Of a stretch of DNA of 64,000 bases, positions 40,689-50,035 are shown piece after piece (position 1 is the stretch's first letter; the number at the start of each line of letters is the position of its first letter). Source of the DNA: Kovacikia minuta CCNUW1 (GTDB lineage: Bacteria; Cyanobacteriota; Cyanobacteriia; Leptolyngbyales; Leptolyngbyaceae); assembly GCF_020091585.1 (NCBI RefSeq), contig NZ_CP083582.1, positions 6,086,536 to 6,150,535 of the forward strand. Direction: 5' to 3'. The position numbers were made by a program, and so were the translations under genes. A model generated the notes under the pieces. The model was given only the letters and a program-made list of their open reading frames with translations. It searched no databases and was not told where the DNA came from.

Positions 40689-42361
40689 GTGCGATCGCCT
40701 GATACCTCAAAGGGTCAACCGCTTCTGCAAAAAGGCTTAAACTCCTGGCTTGCCCGCCACTCCTGGAAACTTCCACTGCGGGTTGTATTGGTTGTTCCCT
40801 TCGTATTGGAAGTGATTATTGCTGTGAGTTTGACGGGTTATCTTGCCTATCGCAACGGGCAGCAGGCAGTTAATAACCTAGCAACTCGGCTAATTCAGGC
40901 AGAAAGCGATCGGGTTCATCACCAACTTGACAATTATTTGGCCATTCCTGTCCAGGTTTCGCAAGCGACGGCAAATGTGGTTGAGCTAGATATGCTGGAC
41001 CCCTCGGATTTACACAGCACGGGGCAGTATTTTCTGAAACAGCAACTGCTGTTTCCAGACCTTTGCTATATCGGCTTTAGTAACCCCAGGGGGGAGTTTG
41101 TTGGAACCTATGGGTTGGGTAATAGGTCTGTGATTGAGCTGTTCCAGAAGTCCCTGGGGCAGAAGGCTCCTATCTACAAGGTTGATCGTTCTAACAAACC
41201 TTCCTATCCAATGGGGAGCCAGTTAGACTCCCCCTTAGCCAATCCTGGTTGGACTCCCCCAGCGATTCCCGCCAGAAATATTGGGTCGAAGGAAATTTAC
41301 TACAACCCAGGGTGATAAGGCACTGGCTATTGCGTTTAACTCCCCCATGTACAGCCGCGATCGGCGTTTGTTGGGAGTTTTGCATGCGCACCAGAGCTTG
41401 CTTCAAATGAGCCAGTTTTTGAATCACCTGCGCCTCAATCAGGGGGGCAGAATTTTCATTATGGAGCGTTCTGAGTTTTTGATTGCCAGTTCCGGTGATC
41501 ATCCGGTTTACAAACTGAGGAAGGACCAACTCCATCGGCTAAAGGCTTCCGACAGTGCAGACGGGCAAATTTCAGAAATTACGGAACGGCTAAATCAGCA
41601 ATTTGGTCATATTCGCAACATTCCTGGCAATACGCAACTAAACTTTTCGATTCAGGAAGAAACCTACTTTGTTCAGGTGACTCCGTACAAAAATCAACTT
41701 GGGCTGGATTGGTTCATTGTGGCGGTAGTCCCAGAGTCTGGGTTCATGGCAGAAATTGAGCGCAATAACCGCAACACGGTTTTGCTCTGTGCTGCTGCGT
41801 TGTTTGGGGCGATCGTGCTGGGATGGCTAACGGCACAGTGGATCGCTGGCCCCATTCTGCGGTTAAGTCGGGTCATTCGGGCACTTACCCTGGGGGAATG
41901 GGAACATCCCATTGAAGATGCCAGTAGGATTGCCGAACTAGAAGTTTTGGCGCACTCCTTCCGGCAAATGGCAGAACAGTTGCAGAAATCTTTTGATCAG
42001 GTCAAAACGGCGCTGGAAGAATCGGAAGAAAAATTTACTAAGGTTTTTCGGACTAGCCCGGACGCGGTCAACATTGTGACTATTCCAGAAGCGAGATACC
42101 TGGATGTAAATGACAGTTTTCTGGAAACGACGGGTTACTCCCGGGAAGAGGTTATCGGTCGGACAGCCTTTGAACTGAAGCTGATTGCTGATGTAGAGCA
42201 GGTGCAAAAACTCCAGTACCTGGTCGAAACAAACCAGGAGATTCGGAATGTGGAATTTGATTTTTGTACTAAATCGGGACAAATCCGGACTGCGCTCCTG
42301 TCCTGTGAGGTAATCGAGCTGGAAGGGCAACGGTGCATTCTCTCGGTTTCCAGGGATATTA

Positions 42362-42368
42362 GCGATCG
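42362..42368. repeat. Target-site duplication GCGATCG, left
   Basis: Matches GCGATCG at 43747-43753. The original site was a HIP1 octamer GCGATCGC. Confidence 0.85.
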
Positions 42369-43746
42369 GTTAGTGTCACGAATTTTTCGCCATTAGACAG
42401 AGAAAAAAGATTCAGTGACAGTAGAGGAACTCCATCGAGAGGGGAGCTTCCCATGACCATAGCCCAACGAGAACAACAAATCCATCGAGTCAAAGCCGTC
42501 AGTTTTCAACCTGAACTGGATGAGGCGTTAGAACAGGCCCTCAGAGAGGCCGTCATCAGTGCCGTCAAAATCACCTTGGAGAGCGCACTGAAAGAGGAAC
42601 TCAAGGCAGAACTAGCCAAAATGGGAGACGATCGACCTCGACGTTCCGGGTATTTTCAACGGAGACTCGATACCCAGTATGGCCAGGTGAAGGATTTGCG
42701 AGTTCCGAAATTACGAGAACGCAACCCAGAACGAGAGTGGCAGATTCTCCAACGTTACCAACGGGGCTTAGGCAACCTGCTCAACTGGTTGTGTTGTTTG
42801 TATGTGATGGGACTGTCGTTGAGAGATTTGCAAGAGGCGCTATATTTTCTCATAGGACATGTGCTTTCCCGCAGTGCTGTGAACCAAGTCACCCTCCAGA
42901 TTCAGCAACACTTAGACACTCGTCGCTTAGCCCCGATTGGCAAAACCCCTGCGATATTAATCGTCGATGGGGTGTGGGTAGAGATTCAATATACCCGAGA
43001 AGCGTTTAAGCTAGACCGGGCAGGACATCTGCGACAAAGTCGGCAGGCCGAAGAACGGGTAATTTTGGCAGTTCTAGCCGTCTGGGAGGATGGGTCTTAT
43101 GAAATCCTGCATTATGAGATTGCCTCCGACGAAGGAGAAGCAGAGTGGGAGGCCTTGTTTGAGCATTTAATCGCCCGAGGACTGCAAGCCGATGCGGTGA
43201 AATTAGTGGTCAGTGATGGCAGTTTGGGATTGCCCAAGGCGTTGAAAAAGACCTTGCCCCAGGCCCAACAGCAACGCTGTATCACGCACAAAATCCGAGG
43301 GATTGAGCGCTATTTGAGTTATGAGGATTTGCCGAAAACCGATGAGCAGGAACAACCCCTGAAGCGGGAAGATGCCAAACGGCAGCGTCGATTTGAAATT
43401 GCCTCTGAGGCTTATCAAATCTACAATGCAGAGACTTTGGAGCAGGCAAGGCAACGGTTAGAGCAATTCATCACCAAATGGGAAACACAAGAACCCAAAG
43501 CCATCCAAGTCTTTCAACGCGATCTAGAGTTGACCCTGACTTTCTATCAATTTGCACCAAACCTGCATCGGCATATTCGCACCACTAATCATTTGGAGCG
43601 GCTATTTCGAGAATTTCGCACCAAGTCAGATGAAATTGGGGCATTCCCGCATGAAACGAGTTGCCTCACTGTCTTTTTCCTCGTGATTGAGCGTGATCAT
43701 GCCAAACATGACCGTAAAACCGTGGCGAAAAATTCGTGACACTAAC
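42369..43746. mobile_element. IS256-type insertion sequence, 1378 bp, complete
   Basis: The left end GTTAGTGTCACGAATTTTTC is perfectly inverted at the right end over 24 bp. One transposase fills the element. A 7 bp GCGATCG duplication flanks it (8-9 bp is more usual for IS256). The element looks intact and recent. Confidence 0.9.
42453..43739 (+). CDS. IS256-family (mutator-type) transposase
   Basis: This 428-residue DDE transposase has Asp in ILIVDGVWVEIQYT, Asp in KLVVSDGSLGLPKAL, the C-terminal zinc/structural HKIRGIERYLSYEDLP and catalytic Glu in RTTNHLERLFREFRTKSDE. The last codons lie within the right terminal repeat. The frame is complete, so the element may be active. It is inserted in the sensor gene in the same orientation. 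Confidence 0.88.
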   Translation: MTIAQREQQIHRVKAVSFQPELDEALEQALREAVISAVKITLESALKEELKAELAKMGDDRPRRSGYFQRRLDTQYGQVKDLRVPKLRERNPEREWQILQRYQRGLGNLLNWLCCLYVMGLSLRDLQEALYFLIGHVLSRSAVNQVTLQIQQHLDTRRLAPIGKTPAILIVDGVWVEIQYTREAFKLDRAGHLRQSRQAEERVILAVLAVWEDGSYEILHYEIASDEGEAEWEALFEHLIARGLQADAVKLVVSDGSLGLPKALKKTLPQAQQQRCITHKIRGIERYLSYEDLPKTDEQEQPLKREDAKRQRRFEIASEAYQIYNAETLEQARQRLEQFITKWETQEPKAIQVFQRDLELTLTFYQFAPNLHRHIRTTNHLERLFREFRTKSDEIGAFPHETSCLTVFFLVIERDHAKHDRKTVAKNS

Positions 43747-43753
43747 GCGATCG
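43747..43753. repeat. Target-site duplication GCGATCG, right
   Basis: Matches 42362-42368. Confidence 0.85.
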
Positions 43754-44693
43754 CAAACAACTAGAAATTGCCCTGCAACGTTCTGAAGCAAAACTAAAAG
43801 ATGTGCTGAATAGTGCAACGGTTGGTATTTGTTCGTTTCGCCGCTATATCGACGACAGTCTGGAGTATGAATACTTTTCTGCGGGGCATGCGCTGATTTA
43901 TGGGTACACTTCAAAAGAACTGATGGCAGATATTCATCTCTGGAAATCGCGGGTTCATCCGGAGGATCTGAAAAATATTGTTCTTCCTGCCCACAAAAAA
44001 CTTCTGAAGCACCACTCCTGTTCAATGGAGTACCGATTTTTCCATAAGGATGGAAGCGTCCGTTGGATTTCTGAGGATTTGACCGCTCGCTGGGATGAAG
44101 TGGTGGATTGTTTAGTTATCACTTCTGCTGCGGTTGACCGGACTGCGCGTAAACAGGCAGAGGAAGCGTTGCGTCAAAGTGAGGCAACAAAAAATCAGAT
44201 TCTTAAAGCAATTCCAGATTTAATGGTCTGGATGACGATCGATGGCGTTTGTCTGGATGTGATTGACGACAACCCAGACAGTGCCATTCCGCGCTGGGTG
44301 GCGATCGGAAAAAATCTCTATGACCTGCTTCCGGCTGAAGTGGCACAAAAACGCAAACAAGCGGTTCAACAAGCTTTGCAAACGGGGGAAGTGCAGGTTT
44401 ATGAACATCAATTTACGATGCGAGGAAAAACCTTCAACGAAGAGATCCGGGTGGTGGTGGTTGGAACCGACCGGGTTTTAGTCATCGTTCGTGACATGAC
44501 CGATCGCAGATCTGTTGCCAGCTAATTGCTTTGAGCTTTGAGCCTGTTGGGTTAGGAGTTTTGTAAAAATAATTCGGGTAGCGTCTCGCCAGTGTGACAG
44601 GATGCCTGTACCAGGGCTAAAAACCTGTTCAACTAATTCCTATAAGCTGCCTTAAGATGTTCTTTTGACTCGAAGCGATCGAATGGTGCCCTG

Positions 44694-45419
44694 ATGTCCA
44701 GTGGTGCAATACCCTTTCCCAATAGCGACATCTTGGTTGTAGACGACACACCGAGTAACTTACGGTTGCTCTCCGATTTGTTGACGGCTCAAGGATACCA
44801 GGTTCGAAAAATTGCCGATGGACGGTGGGCAATTCAAGCCGCCCAATTGAGCCCACCCGATCTCATTCTGCTAGATATCGTCATGCCTGGGATAAACGGC
44901 TATGAAGTTTGCCGCCTATTGAAGGCGAATGAGCGCACCCGCGAAGTTCCGGTCATTTTTCTGAGTGTCAATGATGAAGTGCTGGACAAGGTTCAGGCGT
45001 TTCGGATGGGGGGAGTGGATTACATCACGAAGCCGTTTGAGCCAGCGGAGGTGTTAGTCAGGGTAGAAACTCAGTTAAAACTGAGCCAGTTGCAAAAACA
45101 AGTGCAGGAACAAAATCTGCAACTACAAACCCAAAATCTGCGGCTCCAGAAGGAAATGAGCGATCGCACAGCTACCCAGTTAGCCCTGGATACGCTCACC
45201 CAAAACTTAGAAACCAAACTCCGGGTTAATACATCTGAACTAACCAAACAAAATCAACAACTTCTCCATTTGCAGGCACAACTGAAAGAAGCCCTGGAAC
45301 AAACGCAACGGTTGAGTCAGCTCAAGTCGGAACTGCTGCATGCGATCGTGCAGGAATTTTACAACCAAACCCAAACTTCATTTCCATCCGATAGAATGAC
45401 TCATCCTCCGTTAGAATGA
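44694..45419 (+). CDS. Response regulator with receiver and long coiled coil, no output domain
   Basis: The 241 residues hold a CheY-like receiver (DILVVDDTPSNLRLLSD; phospho-acceptor in DLILLDIVMPGINGYEV; Lys in YITKPFEPAEV). A coiled coil of about 90 residues follows (LQKQVQEQNLQLQTQNLRLQ onward). The last segment LKSELLHAIVQEF aligns with the start of a histidine-kinase dimerisation helix but has Gln where the phospho-His is expected, then stops. It therefore looks like a receiver-kinase protein cut at the H-box, or a phospho-signal adaptor. It lies 168 bases after sensor copy B. Confidence 0.8.
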   Translation: MSSGAIPFPNSDILVVDDTPSNLRLLSDLLTAQGYQVRKIADGRWAIQAAQLSPPDLILLDIVMPGINGYEVCRLLKANERTREVPVIFLSVNDEVLDKVQAFRMGGVDYITKPFEPAEVLVRVETQLKLSQLQKQVQEQNLQLQTQNLRLQKEMSDRTATQLALDTLTQNLETKLRVNTSELTKQNQQLLHLQAQLKEALEQTQRLSQLKSELLHAIVQEFYNQTQTSFPSDRMTHPPLE

Positions 45420-45443
45420 CCTGATGTTGCGATCGCTCGACGG

Positions 45444-46577
45444 ATGAATTGGAACCAACTCAACAGCGCCTTTACGCTCTTTCTCAGTTTGTTGGTAGAA
45501 GCAGTGCCCTTCCTGCTTCTGGGGGTGCTGTTTTCTGGCATTCTGCTATTTTTTATTGATGAGCGTAAGCTGATCCGGCTGATGCCAAAACATCCACTCC
45601 TGGGTGCATTGGTGGGAAGTTGTATTGGGTTTCTGTTTCCCGTTTGTGAGTGTGGAAATGTGCCTGTGGCACGACGGTTGTTGATGCAGGGTGTGCCTTC
45701 TCCCGTTGCGATCGGCTTTTTGCTGGCGGCTCCAACCATTAACCCGATCGTGTTCTGGGCAACCTGGACAGCCTTTCGAGACCAACCTGAAATTGTGTTC
45801 ATGCGGGTGGGATTTTCTCTGGCGATCGCCACTATTATTGGCTGGGTTTTTAGCGTTCAAAAGGATCTACGTCCCTTCCTCCAACCTGTTGTTGCCCGTG
45901 CGATTACAGCCAGGAGGCAGGAGGCAGGAGGCAGGAGGCAAGAGGCAGGCGACGGAGAGGCAGCGAGAAGCGGAGAAGCAGGGAACGCTTCAATTCAAAA
46001 CTTAAAACTTAAAACTCAAAACGCTTACTCTACACCCCAATCTCCAACCTCCAACCCTCTGCTCCAGTCTGGTACCTACTGGTTGGGTAACGCTGGTCAG
46101 TCTGAGCGGGTGGATGTGGCTGAGCTTCAGGCGTCCATGCTTTCGGCGACTGTGGCACACAAACCACTTTCCTACAAGTTGGGGTTACTGCTAGAAAATA
46201 CGGTGCAGGAATTTCGGGAATTAGGCGGAGTCCTGGTTCTGGGAAGCGCGATCGCGGCTATTCTGCAAGTTTTTGTGCCACGCGATTTAATTTTGGGGTT
46301 AGGGCAAAGCCCCGTCACTTCCATCCTTGCCATGATGCTTCTGGCAACCGTTGTTTCAATTTGTTCTACCGTCGATTCCTTCTTTGCCCTTGCCTTCGCT
46401 TCCACCTTTACCACAGGTTCGCTGCTGGCGTTCCTGGTCTTCGGTCCCATGATTGACCTCAAAGGCATTGGCTTAATGCTGTCCATCTTCAAACCCAGAG
46501 CTGTTTTCTACCTGTTTGCCCTGGCAGCGATGTTGACGTTTGTGCTGACATTATTTGTCAACCTTTATGTCGGTTGA
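45444..46577 (+). CDS. PF03773 (DUF318/ArsP-like) permease with in-frame repeat insertion
   Basis: The 377 residues have about eight membrane segments in two halves. The family cysteine motif is seen as FPVCECGNVPVARRL and the paired core as AAPTINPIVFWATW. Between the halves, about residues 155-206 are translated repeat DNA (CAGGAGG units giving RRQEAGGRRQEAG; ATTCAAA-type units giving SIQNLKLKTQNA), which is not part of the normal fold. Relatives export organoarsenicals (ArsP) or pair with DUF1980 proteins. It is convergent with the arsenosugar-type cluster, which supports a metalloid role. Confidence 0.82.
   Translation: MNWNQLNSAFTLFLSLLVEAVPFLLLGVLFSGILLFFIDERKLIRLMPKHPLLGALVGSCIGFLFPVCECGNVPVARRLLMQGVPSPVAIGFLLAAPTINPIVFWATWTAFRDQPEIVFMRVGFSLAIATIIGWVFSVQKDLRPFLQPVVARAITARRQEAGGRRQEAGDGEAARSGEAGNASIQNLKLKTQNAYSTPQSPTSNPLLQSGTYWLGNAGQSERVDVAELQASMLSATVAHKPLSYKLGLLLENTVQEFRELGGVLVLGSAIAAILQVFVPRDLILGLGQSPVTSILAMMLLATVVSICSTVDSFFALAFASTFTTGSLLAFLVFGPMIDLKGIGLMLSIFKPRAVFYLFALAAMLTFVLTLFVNLYVG
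45911..46060. repeat. Composite STRR inside the permease coding sequence
   Basis: CAGGAGG units, a GACGGAGAGGC purine-rich part, CTTCAATTCAAAACTTAAA-type A-rich heptamers and a short C-rich part run in this order without a frame break. Confidence 0.85.
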
Positions 46578-46611
46578 AGCACATTCACCCTTGTTTATCT
46601 CTGTAGCCCCC

Positions 46612-47277
46612 TCACCCCCCACTCCTTTCTTTCTGAATCAACATCGGTAGAACAGAAAGCAGGGTCAAAAAACTGAGCGCGAGAAAGAGGGGCAGACGAT
46701 CGCCGCCATGCAATGCCTGGATTCCACTCATCCCTAACCAGGCGTAGGCAAGCGAAAGTGGAATGATGCCCAGGAACGTCCCCAATGCGTAGGTTCTCAG
46801 GCTAATGGGGGTCAGACCAAACAGGAAGTTGACCAGACTGAAGGGCGAAAGGGGGGTCAACCGGACTGCCAGCACAAAGTTAAACGGGTTACGGGCGATC
46901 GCCTGGTTTAAGCCGCGCAGCATCGCGTGTTTACCCAGGTAGTGGTCTGCCCACTGGTGCAATGAGTAACGCGCCAGCAGAAACGCGCCCGTTGCTCCTA
47001 ACGTTGCCCCAATAACTGACCACACTGCCCCCCAAAACACCCCAAAGACAGCCCCCGCTGCAACCGACATCACATTTCCTGGAAACCCCAGGCTTGTGGC
47101 TCCAGCAAAAACCAACACAAAAAAAGGGGCGGCACTGCCTCCCAAAGCATGCAACCGCTGAACTAAAAAAGCTTCATCAAACAATTCCTTGACGGGACTC
47201 AGCAGGCAAACGGCTAAAAACGAAAGAAGCGCGAGGGCGATCCAGAATTGGGTCTTAAAGCGTTTAGTGGGAGTCAT
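46612..47277 (-). CDS. TVP38/TMEM64 family (DedA-like) membrane protein
   Basis: About 221 residues with five or six membrane segments and the family core GFPGNVMSVAAGAVFGVFWG and NPFNFVLAVRLTPLSPFSLV. The ATG lies two bases after the stop of the glycosyltransferase gene, and GAGGG from that gene's end serves as ribosome site, so they form an operon. An earlier GTG/ATG upstream is less likely. The transported substrate is unknown; TVP38-like genes recur beside arsenosugar genes. Confidence 0.85.
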   Translation of the reverse strand: MTPTKRFKTQFWIALALLSFLAVCLLSPVKELFDEAFLVQRLHALGGSAAPFFVLVFAGATSLGFPGNVMSVAAGAVFGVFWGAVWSVIGATLGATGAFLLARYSLHQWADHYLGKHAMLRGLNQAIARNPFNFVLAVRLTPLSPFSLVNFLFGLTPISLRTYALGTFLGIIPLSLAYAWLGMSGIQALHGGDRLPLFLALSFLTLLSVLPMLIQKERSGG

Positions 47278-47279
47278 AA

Positions 47280-47975
47280 TTACCCTCGACGATACCATTT
47301 AACGATTGTTTCAGGAGGGATTTTGAGCGTATAAGCAAGCACAAACAGTTGGTTCATGAGGGTGGTTTTGCAGACGCCAAGCTTTTGCCAGCGCCGACCA
47401 GAGGTGAGAACGGCGGCAGGGGCGATCGCAATTTTGCCCAACGCCCTCAACCGGGAAATCATCTCAAAGTCTTCCATAATCGGCAAGTCTGGGAAACCTC
47501 CAATTTCCTGAAACACGGATGCTTTTAGGAAAATCGCCTGATCGCCGTAGGGCATCTGAAGCAGGTGCGATCGCCCCTTTACGCCCCACTCAACCAGCCG
47601 CAAGCCCCAGCTTGCCCCATCAATTTTGAGATCAAAGGCACCCGCGATCACGTTGGGTCGGCTCAAGGTTTGCCAGATTAAATGGTCAAAATTTTGCGGT
47701 AAAAGTGTATCTCCATGCAGAAACAGTAGCGTATTTCCCCTGGCAGCTTTTGCCCCTACATTCATTTGTCGGGCGCGACCAGGTAGGGAAATGATCACGC
47801 GTGCGCCTGCTGCTTCAGCAAGTTCAACCGTCGCATCCCGACTGCCCCCATCCACGACAATCACTTCCGTTGGGCTTGCGGTTTGAGCCGCTCTTAAGGT
47901 CGCAGGCAAATGTTTCGCTTCATTCAAAACTGGAACCACGATGGAAAGGGTTACTTTTGCTTCGTCATTCGTCAT
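47280..47975 (-). CDS. TIGR04283-type arsenosugar biosynthesis glycosyltransferase
   Basis: This 231-residue GT2-fold protein has LSIVVPVLNEAKHLPATL, EVIVVDGGSRDATVELA, GRARQMNVGAKAARG, LLFLHGDTLLP, QMPYGDQAIFLK and IMEDFEMISRLR. In cyanobacteria this family clusters with ArsM and TIGR04282 and is annotated as arsenosugar biosynthesis. The start codon falls within ATGACGA heptamer repeats and overlaps the TIGR04282 stop by four bases. The specific sugar donor is not known. Confidence 0.88.
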   Translation of the reverse strand: MTNDEAKVTLSIVVPVLNEAKHLPATLRAAQTASPTEVIVVDGGSRDATVELAEAAGARVIISLPGRARQMNVGAKAARGNTLLFLHGDTLLPQNFDHLIWQTLSRPNVIAGAFDLKIDGASWGLRLVEWGVKGRSHLLQMPYGDQAIFLKASVFQEIGGFPDLPIMEDFEMISRLRALGKIAIAPAAVLTSGRRWQKLGVCKTTLMNQLFVLAYTLKIPPETIVKWYRRG

Positions 47976-48066
47976 TCGTCATTCGTCATTGGGGTGTGGG
48001 GTGTGGGGTGTGGGGTGTGGGGTGTGGGGTGTGGGGTGTGGGGTGTGGGGTGTGGGGTGTGGGGTG
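47962..48066. repeat. STRR (CGTCATT)3 and (GGGGTGT)10 inside coding sequence
   Basis: Three CGTCATT units directly precede ten perfect GGGGTGT units and a partial one. On the minus strand they encode the HTPHPTP tail, the TIGR04282 stop and the TIGR04283 start. Confidence 0.95.
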
Positions 48067-48709
48067 ATTTTTTTCTTTGCCAAATTTTTAGGTCTTGAGG
48101 ATGGTCTACATCTGATAGGGTTGGGAGGTAGGCGATCGCCAGGTTCAACCGTTCTGCGATCGCTACCGTTTGGGAAAGAACTTGTGATGTACTCCAGGCA
48201 ATTCCCTGGAACAGTTCTGGGATGGGATGATGTAAACCAATCAGGTAGTAGCCTCCGTCTGTCGCTGGTCCTAAAACCAGATCATGGTGGTGCAATGTTT
48301 GAAACGCTTTTTGCATCAGTAACGTATCCAATTCGGGGCAGTCGGTCCCAATGATCAGGGTGGCGTCACTCCCGTTGTTATAGGCAGATTGGAAGGACTG
48401 GAACATGCGATCGCCCAGATCTCCCTCTGGTTGCACCTGGTAATCCAGATTTGCTCCCAACCAGCTTTGCATGCGGGCAGCATCCCCACCCGCAAAGCGC
48501 ACTTCCACCTTCAGAGTACGGATTGCTTGTAGCCCTCTGATTTGTGCCAGCGTATGCTCTGCCATCTGACGATGCAATTCAGCAGCACCCTCCGCACCCA
48601 GCACCGGAATCAAGCGCGTCTTGGCTTTTCCTGGTTCTGGATAGCGGGTAAAAACAATCAGATGTTCCCGATTAGCAGCAACTTTCTGGACCACAGCAAG
48701 CACTATCAA
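47972..48709 (-). CDS. TIGR04282-type arsenosugar biosynthesis glycosyltransferase with repeat-encoded tail
   Basis: This 245-residue nucleotidyl/glycosyltransferase-like protein has LIVFTRYPEPGKAKTRLIP, LIIGTDCPELDTLL, DLVLGPATDGGYYLIGL and LSDVDHPQDLKIW. After KIWQRK, about 30 residues (HTPHPTP repeats then PMTNDE) are encoded by ten GGGGTGT heptamers and ATGACGA units; the natural stop has been lost or replaced. The gene begins within the end of arsM; TTG and GTG are candidate starts. Overlaps on both sides indicate translational coupling. Confidence 0.85.
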   Translation of the reverse strand: MIVLAVVQKVAANREHLIVFTRYPEPGKAKTRLIPVLGAEGAAELHRQMAEHTLAQIRGLQAIRTLKVEVRFAGGDAARMQSWLGANLDYQVQPEGDLGDRMFQSFQSAYNNGSDATLIIGTDCPELDTLLMQKAFQTLHHHDLVLGPATDGGYYLIGLHHPIPELFQGIAWSTSQVLSQTVAIAERLNLAIAYLPTLSDVDHPQDLKIWQRKKSPHTPHPTPHTPHPTPHTPHPTPHTPMTNDE

Positions 48710-49883
48710 GATTGGTCACGGTTGCACGGTACTCCGCGCCTTTTGTCTCGCGCGGATGGCGCAATTCGTTGTGGCTACAGTCAAAAGGTTGGGCTGCACA
48801 AAGGGGAATTTCCTCGTAGGGGGGCAGGGGGAGAATACCCAGGTGATAGGGACCGTTGGGGTCAGTGTAGAGCTTGAAGGTTTTGTCGCAGACTGCCATC
48901 CGCTGTCCCCGATAGAGGGTGTGCCCATCATCATCCTGAACAGCCTTCCACGGACCTTTATAAACCACAGCCTGGTTGCGTTCCCAGCAGGGGCCTTCTT
49001 TACCCTTGAATGCCCGCACCGTCATCGATCGAAACTCAATTCCATCCACCACCTGCCAGGGTTGGTCTTGCCGAACCAGAATTTCCACCCCATAGAATCC
49101 GGCATCTTCAAACATTTTCAGGAACACATCTTCCCGAAATGCGCCCGCAATACAACCGCTCCATAGTTGGGCATCATTCAAAATTTGGGGCGTGGGGTCT
49201 TCGTCACAAACAATGTCGGAAATCACTGCGCGTCCACCCCGTTTCAAGACGCGATAAATTTCTCGAAAGAGTTGCTGTTTATCCTGGGGACGCACCAGAT
49301 TCAGCACACAGTTAGAAATGACCACATCTACACTGTTATCAGCAATCAGGGGTTGCTCCTGACGCAGGCGATCGCATACCGCCTCAAAGGCTGCCACCTG
49401 ATCGAACCGGGTAATAGGGTGCTGATTCAGCCATGCCTGTGCCTGATCCAGGTTCAATGCCAAATCCTGAATTTTGCCTTTGACAAAAGCAACATTGCGA
49501 TAGCCCAATTTATCTGCCATCTCATCCAGGTATTTGCGAGACAGAGCTAACATTTCTTCATTAAAGTCAACTCCAATTACCTGTCCCGATGCACCCACCT
49601 TCTGGGCCAGAATATAGCAATTTTTGCCAGCCCCCGAACCCAGATCCACAACGGTTTCGCCCACTGCAACGTAGCGGGTTGGGTCTCCACAACCGTAATC
49701 CTTTTCAATAATTTCCTGGGGCAGGCGATCGAGGTAGCCAGGCTCGTATTCCGTTGGGCAGCAAAGTTCAGCTTCGGGCTGTTGTGCCCCAGCCCCATAG
49801 CGTTGCAGCACAGCTTGCTCGACATCGTAACTGCTTCCAGCTTGAACGGAGTCTACCTGTTGGTGCGTTATCGCTTCAGCCAT
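48672..49883 (-). CDS. arsM: Arsenite S-adenosylmethionine methyltransferase, ArsM-like (arsenosugar type)
   Basis: It methylates trivalent arsenic in characterised relatives. The 403 residues contain the SAM motif VVDLGSGAGKNCYILAQ, conserved thiols in AELCCPTEYEP, VVISNCVLNLV and WSGCIAGAF, and a C-terminal domain ending in a Cys-rich CCGPESCC. The insert around residues 125-185 is typical of the larger cyanobacterial form. It is the first gene of the arsM-TIGR04282-TIGR04283-TVP38 run. The radical-SAM partner ArsS is not in the window. Confidence 0.9.
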   Translation of the reverse strand: MAEAITHQQVDSVQAGSSYDVEQAVLQRYGAGAQQPEAELCCPTEYEPGYLDRLPQEIIEKDYGCGDPTRYVAVGETVVDLGSGAGKNCYILAQKVGASGQVIGVDFNEEMLALSRKYLDEMADKLGYRNVAFVKGKIQDLALNLDQAQAWLNQHPITRFDQVAAFEAVCDRLRQEQPLIADNSVDVVISNCVLNLVRPQDKQQLFREIYRVLKRGGRAVISDIVCDEDPTPQILNDAQLWSGCIAGAFREDVFLKMFEDAGFYGVEILVRQDQPWQVVDGIEFRSMTVRAFKGKEGPCWERNQAVVYKGPWKAVQDDDGHTLYRGQRMAVCDKTFKLYTDPNGPYHLGILPLPPYEEIPLCAAQPFDCSHNELRHPRETKGAEYRATVTNLDSACCGPESCC

Positions 49884-50035
49884 GCACGCTTTCCTCTTAA
49901 TCCGTGAGTTGTATTTGGATGAGTTCCATCTTACGCGCCATCATCCAACTTCTGGTAGACAATAGAGCAACAGTATTCGGTTCAGGTTGAACCTGAGCCA
50001 GATTCCTGTAACCTCGTTGCTGGATAATTCTGTCT

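Larger units (their letters stand above)
40689..44525 (+). pseudogene. dCache-HAMP-PAS-PAS-PAS sensor protein (copy B), disrupted by an IS and frameshifted
   Basis: A GTG start leads to a membrane helix (LRVVLVVPFVLEVIIAVSL), dCache region, second helix, HAMP and PAS, then the reading is cut by the IS256-type element at 42369. After the element the frame resumes as QLEIALQRSEAKLKDVLN, another PAS (FRRYIDDSLEYEYFS; RFFHKDGSVRWISEDLT) and a third PAS, ending DMTDRRSVAS. Precise excision of the IS with one target copy restores DISDRKQLEIAL. There is also a one-base insertion at GGG 41310-41312. No output domain follows. Confidence 0.8.

Noticed and set aside
48001-48354. Plus-strand open frame over the GGGGTGT tract
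   Set aside because: It is antisense to the TIGR04282 gene and open only because of the repeat.
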